This document shows positions 44,151 through 56,752 of a stretch of 64,000 nucleotides of DNA, in pieces. The notes beneath the pieces are model-generated. The model saw only the letters and a program-made list of their open reading frames with translations, was not told where the DNA came from and ran no database searches. The translations under genes were made by a program, and so were the position numbers. How positions within the stretch are numbered: position 1 is the stretch's first letter; every line of letters begins with the position of its first letter. The stretch is from Symbiodinium kawagutii. Its lineage: Eukaryota > Sar > Dinophyceae > Suessiales > Symbiodiniaceae. The DNA lies in NCBI GenBank assembly GCA_009767595.1, contig VSDK01022113.1, positions 147,742 to 211,741 on the forward strand, given 5' to 3'.

Positions 44151-47100
44151 GTTTCAAAAGGCGTGAATGTCACAGATTGCATTTTGTAGGGCTGGAGGGT
44201 GGCCTAACCTAGAAAATGCATATGAACCAAAAGAACCAAAATCATGGATATTCATCAACACTCGATGATGGCAAAATGGTCATTTTCTAGTGGAGAGATT
44301 TTAGATGAGGTTGAAATTTAACATGTTAATTCTTGTCATTTTCTAGTGGGCAGATTTTAGATGATGTTGAAACTTAACATGTTGATTCTTGTCATTTTCT
44401 AGCCTAGAAAATGCTATAGCTTTACCTTGGTTCTGTCAAAATCTAGGTTTGGACGTTGGTTTGCAGGTTCCTACCCTAGAAAGTCTGGGGCCAAGGTCTT
44501 ATTCCTAATTCCAACGTCTATCTCCTAGCAGCATCTGGCAGCATGACATGTGCTCCGTGAGGACTTAAACGACCGCTTGGCTCACATCGAGAAGCTGACA
44601 GGCCCTCCGTGAGCAGGAGGAAATGTCAGCGCACGGATGTGACGCTTCTCTCAGGCATGTTCTCCAAGCCGGTGGTCTTTGTACCAGCAGATTCAGGGTA
44701 AGCACCTCAGCAGTTCCGCTCCAAAGGGCTTCTAACTCTTTGGTGTGCCAACCATAGCGAACTGGTGGACCCCCGGAGCACTCTGGTTCCAGACACGAAG
44801 AAACTTGTAAGGCAGTGGTCTTGGTGCGGAATAGGGATTGGGACTTGGCAAACAATACGCCATGCTACGCCCAACAGGAATCGATAAGGAAGGCGACGTG
44901 TTCAGAGATGCAAAAAGATCGAACACTGACCTAATTACCACAACGTTGGTTGGTGCCCCAACAATAAACTGATATAGATGCTGTACTAGCCTCATCTCAT
45001 ACAGTACCTGGTGATTATTGGTTCTTGCTACTTATTTTCCACCTACAAACACACATACCAACTAGACCGAAGTGCTCATAGGTTTCAGTCGGATAGCTAA
45101 GCTGCAGAGGCCGGTTGCAGCTTCGCTTCCGTCGTTAGGCGGCACCGGCTTCATTGCGGCACCAGTTGTCAAGCCTTGACGGGTGGCTGTGTCCGTTGAT
45201 TATGGTCAACCTATTACTATGTCAATCTACAAGAGTGATCATTTTTGTGATGGGGAGAGGGGGCCGCCCATGGACAGTCGCTCTTGTACTGATTTTCGCG
45301 GCAGGTGAAAAAGATCGCCACTTGCAAGCAGAGGTGCCCAACCCACTTCAATGGGGCTGATGGCAGCTGTAGATGCCTTCTGAACCATGCTGAACCACTC
45401 GCAATTTCTGGAAAACGATCCGCTCAAACGCTTGGTGAATTAGAACATATTAGAACCATCTCCTGCTCCATTCTGCTTCCTGCCCTACCTTGGATGCCAG
45501 AATCCGGTGGTCCATGATCGAGTGACAACCCGACCCAAAGAGCGGCCTTCCATCACTGTGTGCACCTTAGTGTTTCCTGTGTAGATTCTGGGTTCAGCTG
45601 ACTTTCGGGTAAATTTGGTGCTCAAGTGTCCTGGTCAGTGGAAGTTGAATTCGTAGGGGATGGGCAAAAGATCTGACGGCAAGAATTATTAGTCTCTTGT
45701 TTGAAAAGATTAGGGCTCAACACGGCTCAACTAAAATATGAACCAACCTCTACCAGGCATTGACACTATCGCTTACACCCATAACCCCATCAAGTTTCAC
45801 GATTTCTTTGCTTGGTCTGAGGTGAAGCAAGCCCCTGGAGGGCATTCCAATCTGGTACTTGGCTAGGCAACCGTGGCGGGATCTCGGAGTCATGACAACT
45901 TTCCGCGGCTTGTGATGAATCTGCAAACTATCTCAATGAGATATAAATAATGAGATCATGAACGTCACATAGCTCACAGCCAAAAAAGTATGAACATATC
46001 CGCCGGCTACGGACCTAGTTGCGACAACGCCTTGGAAGGCCGTCTCCTTCTTGTACAGTCTGTTGCTGATCAGGGCTGCAGTAGTGGTAGGTTTTGGCTG
46101 TCAGACCCATTTGGGCCCAGAGTGCAGCTATGCAACGAATGCAACGAATGCAATCAGAATACATTGGCGTGGCAACGATGCAACCTCTGCGTCAGTAGAA
46201 AGATGCCGGGGTTTGCTTGCCTTTCCGCGTGCCACTGGATAAGAATGAGCTTTCCTCCGGATTTGACCATTTTCCATCTACCGCACAACCCATATTGCTT
46301 TGGTTCTTCGCTACCAATACCCAATTTGCCAATTTTGATTCGCGACGGATCCACAAGACTTGGCCAACTTGTGCTACAGGCTCGCAGGATTTGAGAATTC
46401 AACATGTTTTGATCGACCCCGCCCTGTCGGAGGGTTGCCATGGCTGACCATGGTAACATGGAAACTCTTCAATCGTTTGCAGCTCAGTGGCTTCTCAACG
46501 ATCGAAAACTATGAGTTTTGCCGTGGCCCTGTAAGGCACTCATCCAACTCATCCAACTCAGAAAACGAAGGCCTTTTGGAGCCATTGGCTTAGCCCACAC
46601 AGCTTTATTGGTCGGTATGGCACAGTTATGCACGGTGTTTGATTCGACGAGTGACACGGAGGAAGCATGAGCCGTTTGCCGGAGCTGATCTATTTCAGGC
46701 ATCGTAGCATTGCAATTCATCAGCAAGTCGAAGAGTTGTGGGTCCTTGAGTTGATTCACTCACTGATGTAACTAATCAGCGCAGGCTTTTTACATAGAGC
46801 AAAACATTTGCAAGGAGGACAGCTTCGATATTCTATTGCGTGCTGCAATTTTCTCCAAAATGTTGTTTGTGTGCTGGGGACAGAAATTGAGGAGTCATGG
46901 AACTTGTGCTGGCAACGGATGCGAATGCCTCTGCCACCATGCGTGAGAGTACCTGAGGCAAGGCCGCTCCATTCTTCTGGCTCTGACAAGACGAAGCACA
47001 AGTACATGTAGAACAATTCGACGCACTTGTTTTGGCATGTACGTTTTGGTTGATGACTGGGTGGGATGGACGGGGTTCGCAGTGACAGTAGAAGTAGCTG

Positions 47101-47896
47101 CCTCCTCTGCTACTGCAAAATGATCAGGCAAATGATGAAGTCTTGTCTTTGCTCCTTCCATGGGATCCAAAGTTGGAAACCCAGGCGCAAACAAGTGAGT
47201 TGCTTTCCAAAGTGGTTTTTGAATGTTTTTGATGGTTTTTGGCTGTTTGCTGTTAAGGTTTGGATTAAAGTAGGACCGCCAAATGCTCATTTTGTCGTTT
47301 TGTGGGCTGCCTGTGCTGCTGGTGTTTCCAGACTGGTTCTGCACATGCGAACATACATGACCTGATGACTCGCGCTTCAGCCACCAAGGCCGGTTTCTTG
47401 GTGTCGACGGGCATACCGCTTGGCGGCCGAGAAAGCGGTGGATGACCAGGGCCACTACCATGCTGAGCTGGCGAAGGCAGCAAGCCTTGGAGTGCTGAGA
47501 TGTTCAGGTCCCATGCTGGTAGGCATTGATATCCACAAGTTGCGCCAGGAATTTGTAGAGGAAGTCCATCAGGGGCCCATTCCGAACCAAGGCTTAGAAC
47601 TGGGTCGCAATTCGTTGTGATGATCTTGAGGTGCTGGCGGATGGACAGCGTGCCGGAAAGATTCTTCGACAGGACGACACGAAACGAAAACCAACAGTCA
47701 AAAACATCATGGACCATCCTCAAGCATTACATTAGCCATCATCAACTAGTATGAACCATCATATCAATCATTCACATCATGTTTGAAGAATTTGAGAGGG
47801 ATGACTGAGAAAATAGGGAGAACTGAGTCACCACGCCGTTGCTGTGGGGAATGGTGCAAGCTCGGGCTTGTGACTCACCAAACTGTCCCGCATGAG
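44151..47896. other. Unassigned region upstream of the NSUN2-like gene
   Basis: CATTTTCTAG/CTAGAAAATG motifs recur at 44212-44412. Upstream exons of the NSUN2-like gene should lie here. One weak candidate at about 47155-47190 encodes LPWDPKLETQ, where the family has an LxWxPxxxAW segment. A + frame at 47420-47620 (AELAKAASLGVLRCSG, IDIHKLRQEFVEEVHQG) looks coding but fits no NSUN motif. Confidence 0.45.
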
Positions 47897-50800
47897 AGGG
47901 CACTTCATAGCTTGCCAACGTGTGTTTCTTCCTCAACGGTGTCAGAGTTTGCCAGGGGAGAAGTCTAGCATGGCTCTTGACTGCTTCCGACTTTGCACAT
48001 GCAAATTTGTTTTCAACAACTTGGATACAACCCTGTACTACCACACTCGCACGTCCACTGGTACACTTAAAGCAGATCAATGGATAATGACTTTTTCCTG
48101 TACGCGTTCTTCCACTCAAAGGATGTAACCACTCTGAACCATCACCAACTCGTCAAACTTGAGCAAGACATGAATTTGAGAGCGAAAAAGGCATTGGATT
48201 CCAGAGTAAAGAACCAACACAACAGCATGAGAGTGGCTGAATCTTTATGAACCTTTTCAGAGTGATCATTTGGATTCTCCTCAGGAAGATGGGATGGTAG
48301 TGCCCCAGTTACGATGAGATGGGCTCTTGATGACCTGTCTGTCTACTCTATAGATTTCCCGGCAGGGAACAACCTGGTTTGGATACAGTTGAATGGCTTG
48401 GTTATCCCGACATGGGTCTCCAGAAACGGCAATGAATGACGTACCTCCAAAAATGATGGTTTCCCTTAGATCAAAAGGTTGTACCCACAGTTCCCCCCAA
48501 AAAAACATGTCCAGACCCCGTGCTACACAGCTGTGGTGAACTAGGAATCTGCTTCAATGCTACCTGCTCAAGCACTGGACATTCGTCCAGAGCACACAGT
48601 GCTGGAGTTCCGGTCTCAGCACCGGCCAGCCTGAGACGCATGTGCGGACTTGAACGCTGCATATGGATGGGGAGTGCATAGTCAACTAGGATCAATTAGA
48701 ACAACTTGTGCCTTTTGTCAGGACGACTGTTGGCAACTTCCGTCGTCCCAGTGTGTCCCTTGGAGGCTTTGTGCTGCACCAGGGTCGAAGACACTTCAGA
48801 TCCTTGACTTCATGCAGCACGAGGCACCTTTGTGAAGAGTGATCAAACACATCGGTTTGTAGATCAAATTCGGGGGTCGTCCATGGCATACTCCAGAATT
48901 TTATGCTCGGTAAGAGATTATATACGTGCAAGTAAGGGCTGTCACGAAACATATATAATCACATCATCATCTTTAGCACTAAATCGCAACAGAATTTGAA
49001 GTAATTACACCATTTCCGGACCCAGCGGCTTGTTGGAAAAGGTCGATGCTGACAAGGCAGGGGGAGATCTGAAGGGTGGGTAGTGATTGTTGAGAGAGCA
49101 AAGGTCCCCAACTGTTACTGGTGGTCAGACAGGTGACTGTGGAGTGGATAAAAACCTGGTGCTCCTGGCTGTTCACATCCCCAAAATTCGCAGAAGTGTC
49201 TGCATTGTGATGCTCAGGCCCCAATGGCTTGAGCATGGGAAACACGCTTATCGTTCTCGTCATTTTGCCTGTGCTGTGCGGTTCCGTCTCCTGATGTTGG
49301 GCCAGTGTTGGCTCCGTGTTGGCCTCTGTTGGGCCCATTTCCCCCATTTTCCTCCAATTTTGAGGAAGAGTCTCCTTTTAAAGGACCTCAAAAACAGGGG
49401 AACCCAACCATTGATTTCAGAAAACAAAGGCCACCCCCTAGCTGAAGCACCATGATCAGGTCACTGGTCTACTTGTCGCCAATGATTCGAAGGCTTCACG
49501 GCTAAGGTGGCGATCCGTCGTGGGGTGACCACTGTGGTGACATGACGCCCTCAAGAGACCGAGCGAATCCTAACCAGCTAGGTGCAGTGTCGATGGAGAC
49601 GCTCTTTCGTAGGGCCTGTCCATCGATAATACATGATACACGGCTACCTGGAATCATGCCACGGTGAATAGCTTGTCAATATTTGATAATGGTTACTGAC
49701 CATAGTGAAATAGTTGAAATCATCACTTTGGGGGATATGATGGGGATACACCATTTACAGATCATGGCAAAGCTTTGCAATTCGACGTTCAAGACGGTGA
49801 CTGGGGCAGGAGACTTGTTGACCGAGTTCGACGCATTCCAACTACACCCCTGTTGGTCACGCGTGCTGATGCAAGGCTCCAACCTGAATCTTTGGGATGA
49901 TAGGTCGCCAGCAGAGCAAGACTGACAGAGGAAAGTGTTGCTGAGAACGTCTCCAGAGAAACACCATTACCTGGTAGGCGTTTCCCAGTGATCCGTCAGT
50001 ATGCAGATGGACAGCCAATCCATTTTGACCGTGTGCTCTGTGATGTCAGCATCTCGGAAATGGACAGGTGACAGATGAAACATCTGAAACCACAAACTGG
50101 TGTCAATGACTTTGGCTTTCCAGATTTACTCAACTGGTGGTGGTATCACTAACCGGTGGCACCATTAATGACAGGTCAGATTTCTAGGTCGTTCAAGTCT
50201 ATAACCTGACTGCACCAGCCATTCTTGTTTTTTCTATAGTCGAACCCATGGTTCAACTTACCTACCTCAGAAATCCTTTTTTCGGAGCAAGGACTGCGAC
50301 CTTCGTGGCGCAACTGAGGTCCCCTGCTCCGGAGATGGTACAATGAGAAAGGCCTCTCCCGTGGCTGGCCCTCCAGCGATCCCAAAACTGGCAGCCCAAA
50401 GAGTCCTAGTTCTGTTGATGATCCATTTCAAATAATTTTATTTCCAAATATATGTTGAAAGAAATATGGATCCATATCAAATATAGCATAATTCCCTTCT
50501 GAAATGATACACAGGTTATTTTTTTGTATTTCCAAAGGATCTAAAATTTGATCAGGAACCAACCTAAAAAGCAAAACCCTTTGGAGGCTCCTTTCAGCTG
50601 TTCACTCAGTTCACTCTTTTCGGCAGCGACAGTGGATTCAGAAGAACATACACGAAAGCTACGTTGTGGCAAGCAACAGTTTAGGAGGATCCTCAGAAGA
50701 TTCACAGAAGTCTGTTTTGATCCTGAAGGTCATTTCGAGACAAAGAGGAGTTTTGAGCAACACTTGTATCTTGAGTGGAAACAAGTGAGATGTCGAAACT

Positions 50801-53800
50801 GCTCATCAAACAGGTCTATGAGTACAGTGTGTATTTACGCTATCTCACGCTACCCAGCAGGCAGTAGAAAAATGGTCAACGCTCGCTTTGAACGTTCTTG
50901 CACAATCAGCTTCACACCAGATTTTTCTCCAAGTTTTAGCGCTCCACTGGTCTTGGGACATCTTCAATCTCATGAACATGGGTGACATCATTCATGAAGC
51001 CAAAGGGACAACTGGACTTGCCAATACATGAGCACGCAAAGCTGGTGCCCTCTGTGGGAGGCTCGCTCCCTCCTGGACCAGTGGACGCCTCGAGCAGGCA
51101 GGCACTGTGACTCCCAGTGATTCAAAGGGCTGTCAAAATCAAAGTTGGAAAAGCCACCATTGTCATTATCACTACCATTTACATATCATTGTCGGGTTTT
51201 TGTAGGGTCTGTATTACCCATTTATCATTCACCATAGATTCCCCGCGCAAGTAGGAAAATGAGTAGGATGCTTTTTTTGCGTAACCTTCATCCAAAAGAA
51301 CTGCTGGCAGTGTTCGGGGTTATTGCCTTACTCATGTACATATACAATGGGTAGATACGAGTAGTCGATTCAAATTACGTCTGGAGGAAATCCCCTCTGG
51401 TTGTGTAGACAACATCCCATCACGGAGGAAACTCCCTCTGGGACTTGAGAATTCACTGTGGATGAAACAATTGTTGGTTACCGTGACCAGGTCTAGTCAT
51501 TGCATGTCGCATTGCAGGAATACAGTTACATTGGGTTACTTTCTTCAGCATGGCCATGGGGCATGGGGGTACAGGTATAATCAAGCACATAGAACTTTTT
51601 GGAAACCGTGTTTCGTATTGACGTAGTAAATCTCAGCCAAGTGTATGGCAATGAAACCTAGCAGGAGCCGCATGTAAACATGGCAGGAAGCTTTTTGCAA
51701 TGAACTGAAGGACGCGCAACCCACCGTTTGGTCGGTCTAGTTGGGGTCCCCTCTCAAGCGTCATTAGCCAAAACTCATCCAAGTTTAAGTGGCTCAACTG
51801 GATGATTCACCGTTCATATCATTGGCCTCAGGATCCAATGACTGGACCTCGGCACACCCGCCAGGTCTAGGACACCATGCGATCCAGCTGGAGATTCTGC
51901 TGCAGGGGATGCAGCTGTTGGCTCCTCAAGGCGATGCTGGAAAGTAGCAGAAGGTCAGTTTGAGGTCTGAAAGTGATGAGATTTGATGGTTAAGGATGGT
52001 GATATTTGATGTTTAAGATATTTGATGGTAAATTGATGGTAACTTGACGGTTGATTGATTATGATGGTTGATCAATCATTGGCGATTCACGGTGAATAGC
52101 AGTGAATGGCAATGGTGGGTTTAAAACTTGGTTAGTTCGTAACGGTCGAGTCATTAGCAGTTTGCAGTGCGCAGCAATGGTAAAGCATGCTGTTGTTGAT
52201 TGTGGCTACTGACTGTGTTTTTTTTGTCAAAATTGAGCAGTGGAACCAAACACTCAACTGCTGTTGTGGGTCCTTGCGCAGGTAGGGGTGATCATCGTTT
52301 GTCCCTAGTAGTCAAACCTTGGATGATGGCACCACCTGGATGTTTTGAGGGTGGGGCATAGAATAGAAGAGAAGAGAGCGAGAGAGAGAGAGAGAGAGAG
52401 AGAGGCAGAGAGAGAGAGAGAGAGAGAGAAAGAGAGGAGTAGAGAGAAGAAGAACACAACATAGAAGAAGAATATAAGAGAGAAGGAAAGAGAAAGAAAG
52501 AGTCTATACAACTAAGAAGATTATAGCAGAGAATAAACGAGAATCGGGTAAAACTTTTTCGCGCACTGCGAGAAGTGAGCAGAGGACGAAATGTGCGGGC
52601 AGAATCTTGTGTGGATACTGTTTGATGATGTTTGATGTAATGATGTGTTTTTCTTGTTTCATATGTTCTTCGCATTTGGGCAAGGGAGAGCATGACGAGT
52701 TTGGAAGCTCTAGAATCTGAATGCCGCAGCGAAGTTTACAAACTTTATTTCAAAGATAGAGGGACATGGGAGTTTGTCCCTTCTGCTTATGTATGTACAT
52801 CAATCAGTTATCATCAATTGACAACTTTAGAACAAATCCAAGCCGAGTCCTGCATCCTTTGCACCCTGCAATGCTGTGAGGCCTTCTGGCATATTCAACC
52901 TGTGCTTTGAACCCAGTGGAGTGTGAGGTGGGACGCAAGGTGTGAGATCTTTGGGTCGGTGTGCACCCTGGAAGGCGGTGGTTTGTGCAGCCCTCTTCCA
53001 TTTGCCAAACTTCGAAACGGTGGAGATAGAGGTGGGTGCCCTGACGGACTCATGTTGGACACCCTTCCTCGTGTGTGAAGTCAGGTCCCTGGTCTTCAGC
53101 TGGAGTGGGGCCCTCGCAGAGCTGTCCGTGGAGCAACAGACAGTCATGGGCACAATCCAAGACACAGTAGTTTTTCACCATGGGGGACCCCTAAACATGG
53201 ATGGTTTACCACGACAAATGGTTAATATTGAGAAGCCACCTAAATATACATTACAACTTCAGCATTGCCATTCTTGATCCTCTACAGCTTTGGCCCGTTG
53301 AGGCCTGGGCTTTCTTCATGGAAAGTGCCCTGCCTTGGGAGGCATGGCTACTATTCCCTCACAGCTGTCCGGGATTTGTTTCTCAAACTTGTTTCCCCTA
53401 CTGAGAGATGGATCATTGTCAATGGTGATCAGTGATGACTCAGTGATGACTCATTGATGACCTTGATATGGACAAGCTTCAAGCCCTTCTCACCAGGAAT
53501 GGCGAGTGGCTCACCTACAGCTCCTGGAATGATGTTCCGGAGGCAGAAAGATTCTGTAGTGGTCTCTACCAACACCATTGCTTCAAGGTTTTCCAACACC
53601 ATGATCTTGGTGAATTTCGGATTGCATTTGGAGTCCGGAACTGCACCCCATGATTTCGCTTAGTTTCAACTCAAGCGGAGCACTTTTGTGCGGCATGGCA
53701 GTGCCATGGAGGCGGCGGGAATGCTCCGGCGCTCCATGTTTCCACCTGAAGCTTATGCTGCCTCTGCAACAGCTGAAGGCAAGATCTTTCCATTGCTTGT

Positions 53801-54113
53801 GGCTGTTTGAACAGGCTTTTTTGGAAAATGCGGTTTATGTGCAACTGCAACGCAAAAGCAACAAGATTGTGGACATTGTGGACCAGTGGTATACCATCAA
53901 GGTTCTAGATCACCATGATTCATACCAGAATTTCCAGCATCTAAATCCCTTGTAGGTCACCAAATCATAGTGTACCTGCGAGGCCTGCAAAAGCAGCTTG
54001 GTAGATGCGGCCGGCTACTGCCCTGTAACGATGATGGCGGTTGCTTCTTCTTGGCACTCCTGCGTCGTACGGAGGACAGGGCAGAAGAGGCAAAGCTTCC
54101 CAGCCATGCGTAG
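47897..54113 (+). CDS. NSUN2: NSUN2/Trm4-like tRNA (cytosine-5-)-methyltransferase, at least 16 exons, 5' exons not found
   Basis: SAM-dependent RNA m5C methyltransferase. Exons: 47897-47959, 48285-48312, 48573-48606, 48766-48823, 49460-49500, 49810-49875, 49978-50044, 50319-50351, 51061-51097, 51865-51930, 52881-52927, 52975-53031, 53085-53120, 53477-53542, 53712-53778, 53983-54113 (TAG). Phases join without a break to about 298 aa. In order: FARGEDGMVVPQL; SAM motif I LELCAAPGSKT; GLLVANDSK; LLVTRADARRFP; HFDRVLCD; VPCSGDGTMRK (release Cys, NSUN2-type); GLGHHAIQLEILLQG; AYSTCALNPVE (nucleophile Cys); NGEWLTYSSWNDVPE; RRSMFPPEA; GRLLPCNDDGGCFFLALL. The DMCAAPG of NSUN2 reads ELCAAPG here. 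Donors are GC mostly, with GT and GA; the smallest introns are 47 and 53 nt. The N-terminal domain and any C-terminal extension were not located. Exact ends of the first exon and of 53085-53120 are inferred. Confidence 0.92.
52365..52437. repeat. (GA)n microsatellite in an NSUN2-like gene intron
   Basis: GA dinucleotide run with one GGCAGA interruption, within the intron 51931-52880. Confidence 0.97.
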
Positions 54114-54655
54114 CGAAGGCTTGCCGTTTCGAGTCGATTCTTGGGGTGGAGCTGTGTTTGCCACTCATGGTGGGTGCAATCGAACTGGGTCTGTCAGAGA
54201 GTGTCTGTCAGAGCGTGTCCGTAGGCTGGGGGACAGGGTTGTCGATGGTTGTTGGGAGCTTTTGCAATGTCCATTTCTGAAAATTATTGCTATTGACTAA
54301 TAGTGCCAAGTTGATCTACGTTGCCATATTCACAAGTACAATAGTAGATCATTAAACCTCCCCCTGTTGCACCATAGATAGCTGGGCATTTAACAGCCGG
54401 ATTTCCAATTACCTACAATTCGCTGATGCCATCCAAGCTGCTTGGTTTCCCATCAAACATGACAACAGTGTGCGCTCGTTCATACTATGATGGCTTGATA
54501 CCCATCCGGAATGGACATGGCCCATGATGGTTGAACCCCTAAAGTTTGGATGTCCAAATGTAAGGGTTTGACTTACCAGGTTTGCGGTCGGTTTCAAAGT
54601 CTTTTATCAATTACCATTTCGGAGCCACACCTCTCCTATTCACAACTTGAATTGA
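54114..54655. other. Spacer after the NSUN2-like gene
   Basis: Short GTCTGTCAGAGTGT duplication at 54190-54225. No gene recognised. Confidence 0.4.
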
Positions 54656-54901
54656 ATCATTGGTTGGTTTCACTTTCTGAATGAATTCAGCCCATGGACA
54701 AGAGCTAGCAATCCCCATCTTGTTTGTGTGAAAGCAAGACCGCAATCTCCTCACATTGAATTCTTGCCTGCTTCCAGAGGAGCAGAAGCCCACCTTCTCA
54801 AAAGGCAGGTGCCTGAAAACAGCAGTGCTCAGCGCTCCAATGTGCCAACGCCTGACTTGTGCCCCAAAGCCCAAAGCTTCTCTGAGGTGATCGTGTCCTA
54901 G
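54656..54901 (+). CDS. Exon-like ORF, unidentified (81 codons, no Met)
   Basis: Open from just after a stop at 54653-54655 to TAG 54899-54901. Reads FLNEFSPWTRASNPHLVCVK, then PHIEFLPASRGAEAHLLKRQ, with a Ser/Pro-rich end. The composition is protein-like throughout. It could be the last exon of an extended NSUN2-like transcript or of another gene. No family recognised; the acceptor is not clear. Confidence 0.35.
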   Translation: MIGWFHFLNEFSPWTRASNPHLVCVKARPQSPHIEFLPASRGAEAHLLKRQVPENSSAQRSNVPTPDLCPKAQSFSEVIVS

Positions 54902-56586
54902 TAACATCTGTCGGCCGTGAAGGCGGGGTACAATCGGATCTGTTCCCAGGCCGATCGATGACGCTGCACCCAGGCACCGTCCGTGGTCCTGGAACCAAGC
55001 AGTTCAAAGGCTTGCTGCGAGTTCTCTACGCAGATGGCTCCCAGTATCATGTACCGTGCGCTGCTGAGAGCCGAAACGGCAGAGAAGGGGTGAAGATGAC
55101 GGTTCAGACATGTTCGAACAGATACAAAAAACAGAACCAGATAGATAGAGATACAGAATAATGCAATATATGGATACATCCATGGATGTTCACTGTGTCG
55201 ATCACAAGGATCTTCTAACAATCAATAGCGGCTAGACTCAAAATTGCTTTGCAGCATCAAAATTTGACAAATTGAATACAGACAAAGTCAATTCTTGCAT
55301 TTTTTTGTATTTATCTTATCACTGATCACCCACTTTGGCGAAAGGACATGTTGGAACAACTCAGTAGCTTTAAACAATTTTACCCAACATTAATATGTTG
55401 AGTCTAGACCAGTGGCATGATCCCCATCCTTGGCAGCCATAGCATGCTGCCACTGCCTTCGGGCCATGGTTTGGTGGCAAGGCCTGAAGAACTCCAGAAG
55501 CTCTCGGCTCCTCTTGGAGCGACTCCCGGCGACGAGGGAAGCTCAACACAATCTGGGGAGCGCTCATCTTTGGAACCTTTGCTGCTGGTAGCTGAGATTT
55601 TCGTGATTGGCTTCATGGATGCCATCTCTTTTGCTTCGCCTCGGCTGCGTCCTTGAATTTTCGTCTGAGGCATGATCTGTCGGATTGGCCAACTGTTGCG
55701 GTGCCGTCCTGATCGCTGGACCATCTCTTCATATCCATGATTAATGCTTAGGATGATCAACCGCGTGCGGTGATAGGGCTTGGAGAAACTGGCGAATCAA
55801 TGACCAGCAGTGCAAAGATTGACCATGTCTGGTTGGTGGTTTTAAACATTTCATATTTTCCCTAGTAGTTATACAAATGGTTGGTTGACTAATATTTTTC
55901 ATAGAGGTTGAAACCACCAACCAGATGTGCATGTTTCTCCACAGTCCCCACTGCTCAACTGGTGGCACAGTTCTCGTCAATGGAAGGCATTCTTTGGAAT
56001 CCAAAAGGATCTTCCTGGGCTGGCAGAGGCAGGACGTGGGAATGGATCATAGGGATGTCATAAGCAGATCTTCATTGATTCACGGTTGATGATTAATGGC
56101 GGTGCTTCATGATGGTTATTGGCGGGGAATGATGAACAATGGATATGTGAACTTTGAGACAAATGCCAAGGGCCCGATCTTAGGACGTTCACCAATGCAG
56201 TAGGTTATTCCACCAGCCGGTGGCAGAGCAGCGAGAGCGGTCTGCTCTTGAGGCCGATGGTGCCATTTGCCTTGCATCCACTGGCCTCAAGGCAGAGACG
56301 ACCAGGGATTCGCAATGCATCATCTCCAGTGGTATGGGATACCGGGTAGAACCCGGTATGGGTCTTGAGTGGTGTGGACCTAGTGAAGCATGTTGAAGTA
56401 TGATGTCCGAGTATGTCCAAGTCTACTGAAACAGGGAAGTACCGCATCTATCGAAACAGGCTTTAGCTTCAATGCCCGCAAGTGTGATTGGGCCAGGATC
56501 TCAGGTTGTAATAGTGGGTGCGTTCGGACTCATCAGATATCACCCGATGAATCGGCCAACAGATGGTGATTCTGAAGCCATCCCAG
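54902..56586. other. Unassigned region
   Basis: Both strands of 55404-55656 read as plausible protein, so neither is called. A short + frame at 54958-55060 (GTKQFKGLLRVLYADGSQYH) is suggestive. No family motif. Confidence 0.4.
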
Positions 56587-56752
56587 GTCAGGGAAGTCCA
56601 TGTGGACTGCTGGTCGACTCTCGGCGAAAGCAACGCATGGACATCGAATGGACGTCGACGCCCGTTGCGACTCAGGTGCCCTCTTCTTCAACGCGGCTAT
56701 TTCGCAGGCCAGAAATACGTTGGTGGCAAGTGACAACAAGCCTGGCTTGTGA
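56587..56752 (+). CDS. Probable exon, unidentified
   Basis: After the acceptor CATCCCAG (AG at 56585-56586) the frame reads SGKSMWTAGRLSAKATHGHR, then DVDARCDSGALFFNAAISQA, and ends at TGA 56750. The composition looks coding and the acceptor is adequate. No family recognised. The reading frame entering from upstream is unknown. Confidence 0.35.

Noticed and set aside
50548-50985. 145-aa + ORF with protein-like composition
   Set aside because: Falls inside the NSUN2-like gene intron 50352-51060 and matches no NSUN segment; splicing from MRK to ARSLLDQW gives a gapless family alignment without it.
53650-53955. 101-aa + ORF
   Set aside because: Overlaps the NSUN2 exon 53712-53778 in a different frame and the following intron.
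55404-55760. 118-aa minus ORF with Ser/Lys-rich sequence
   Set aside because: The + strand of the same interval is equally protein-like; strand cannot be decided and there is no family.
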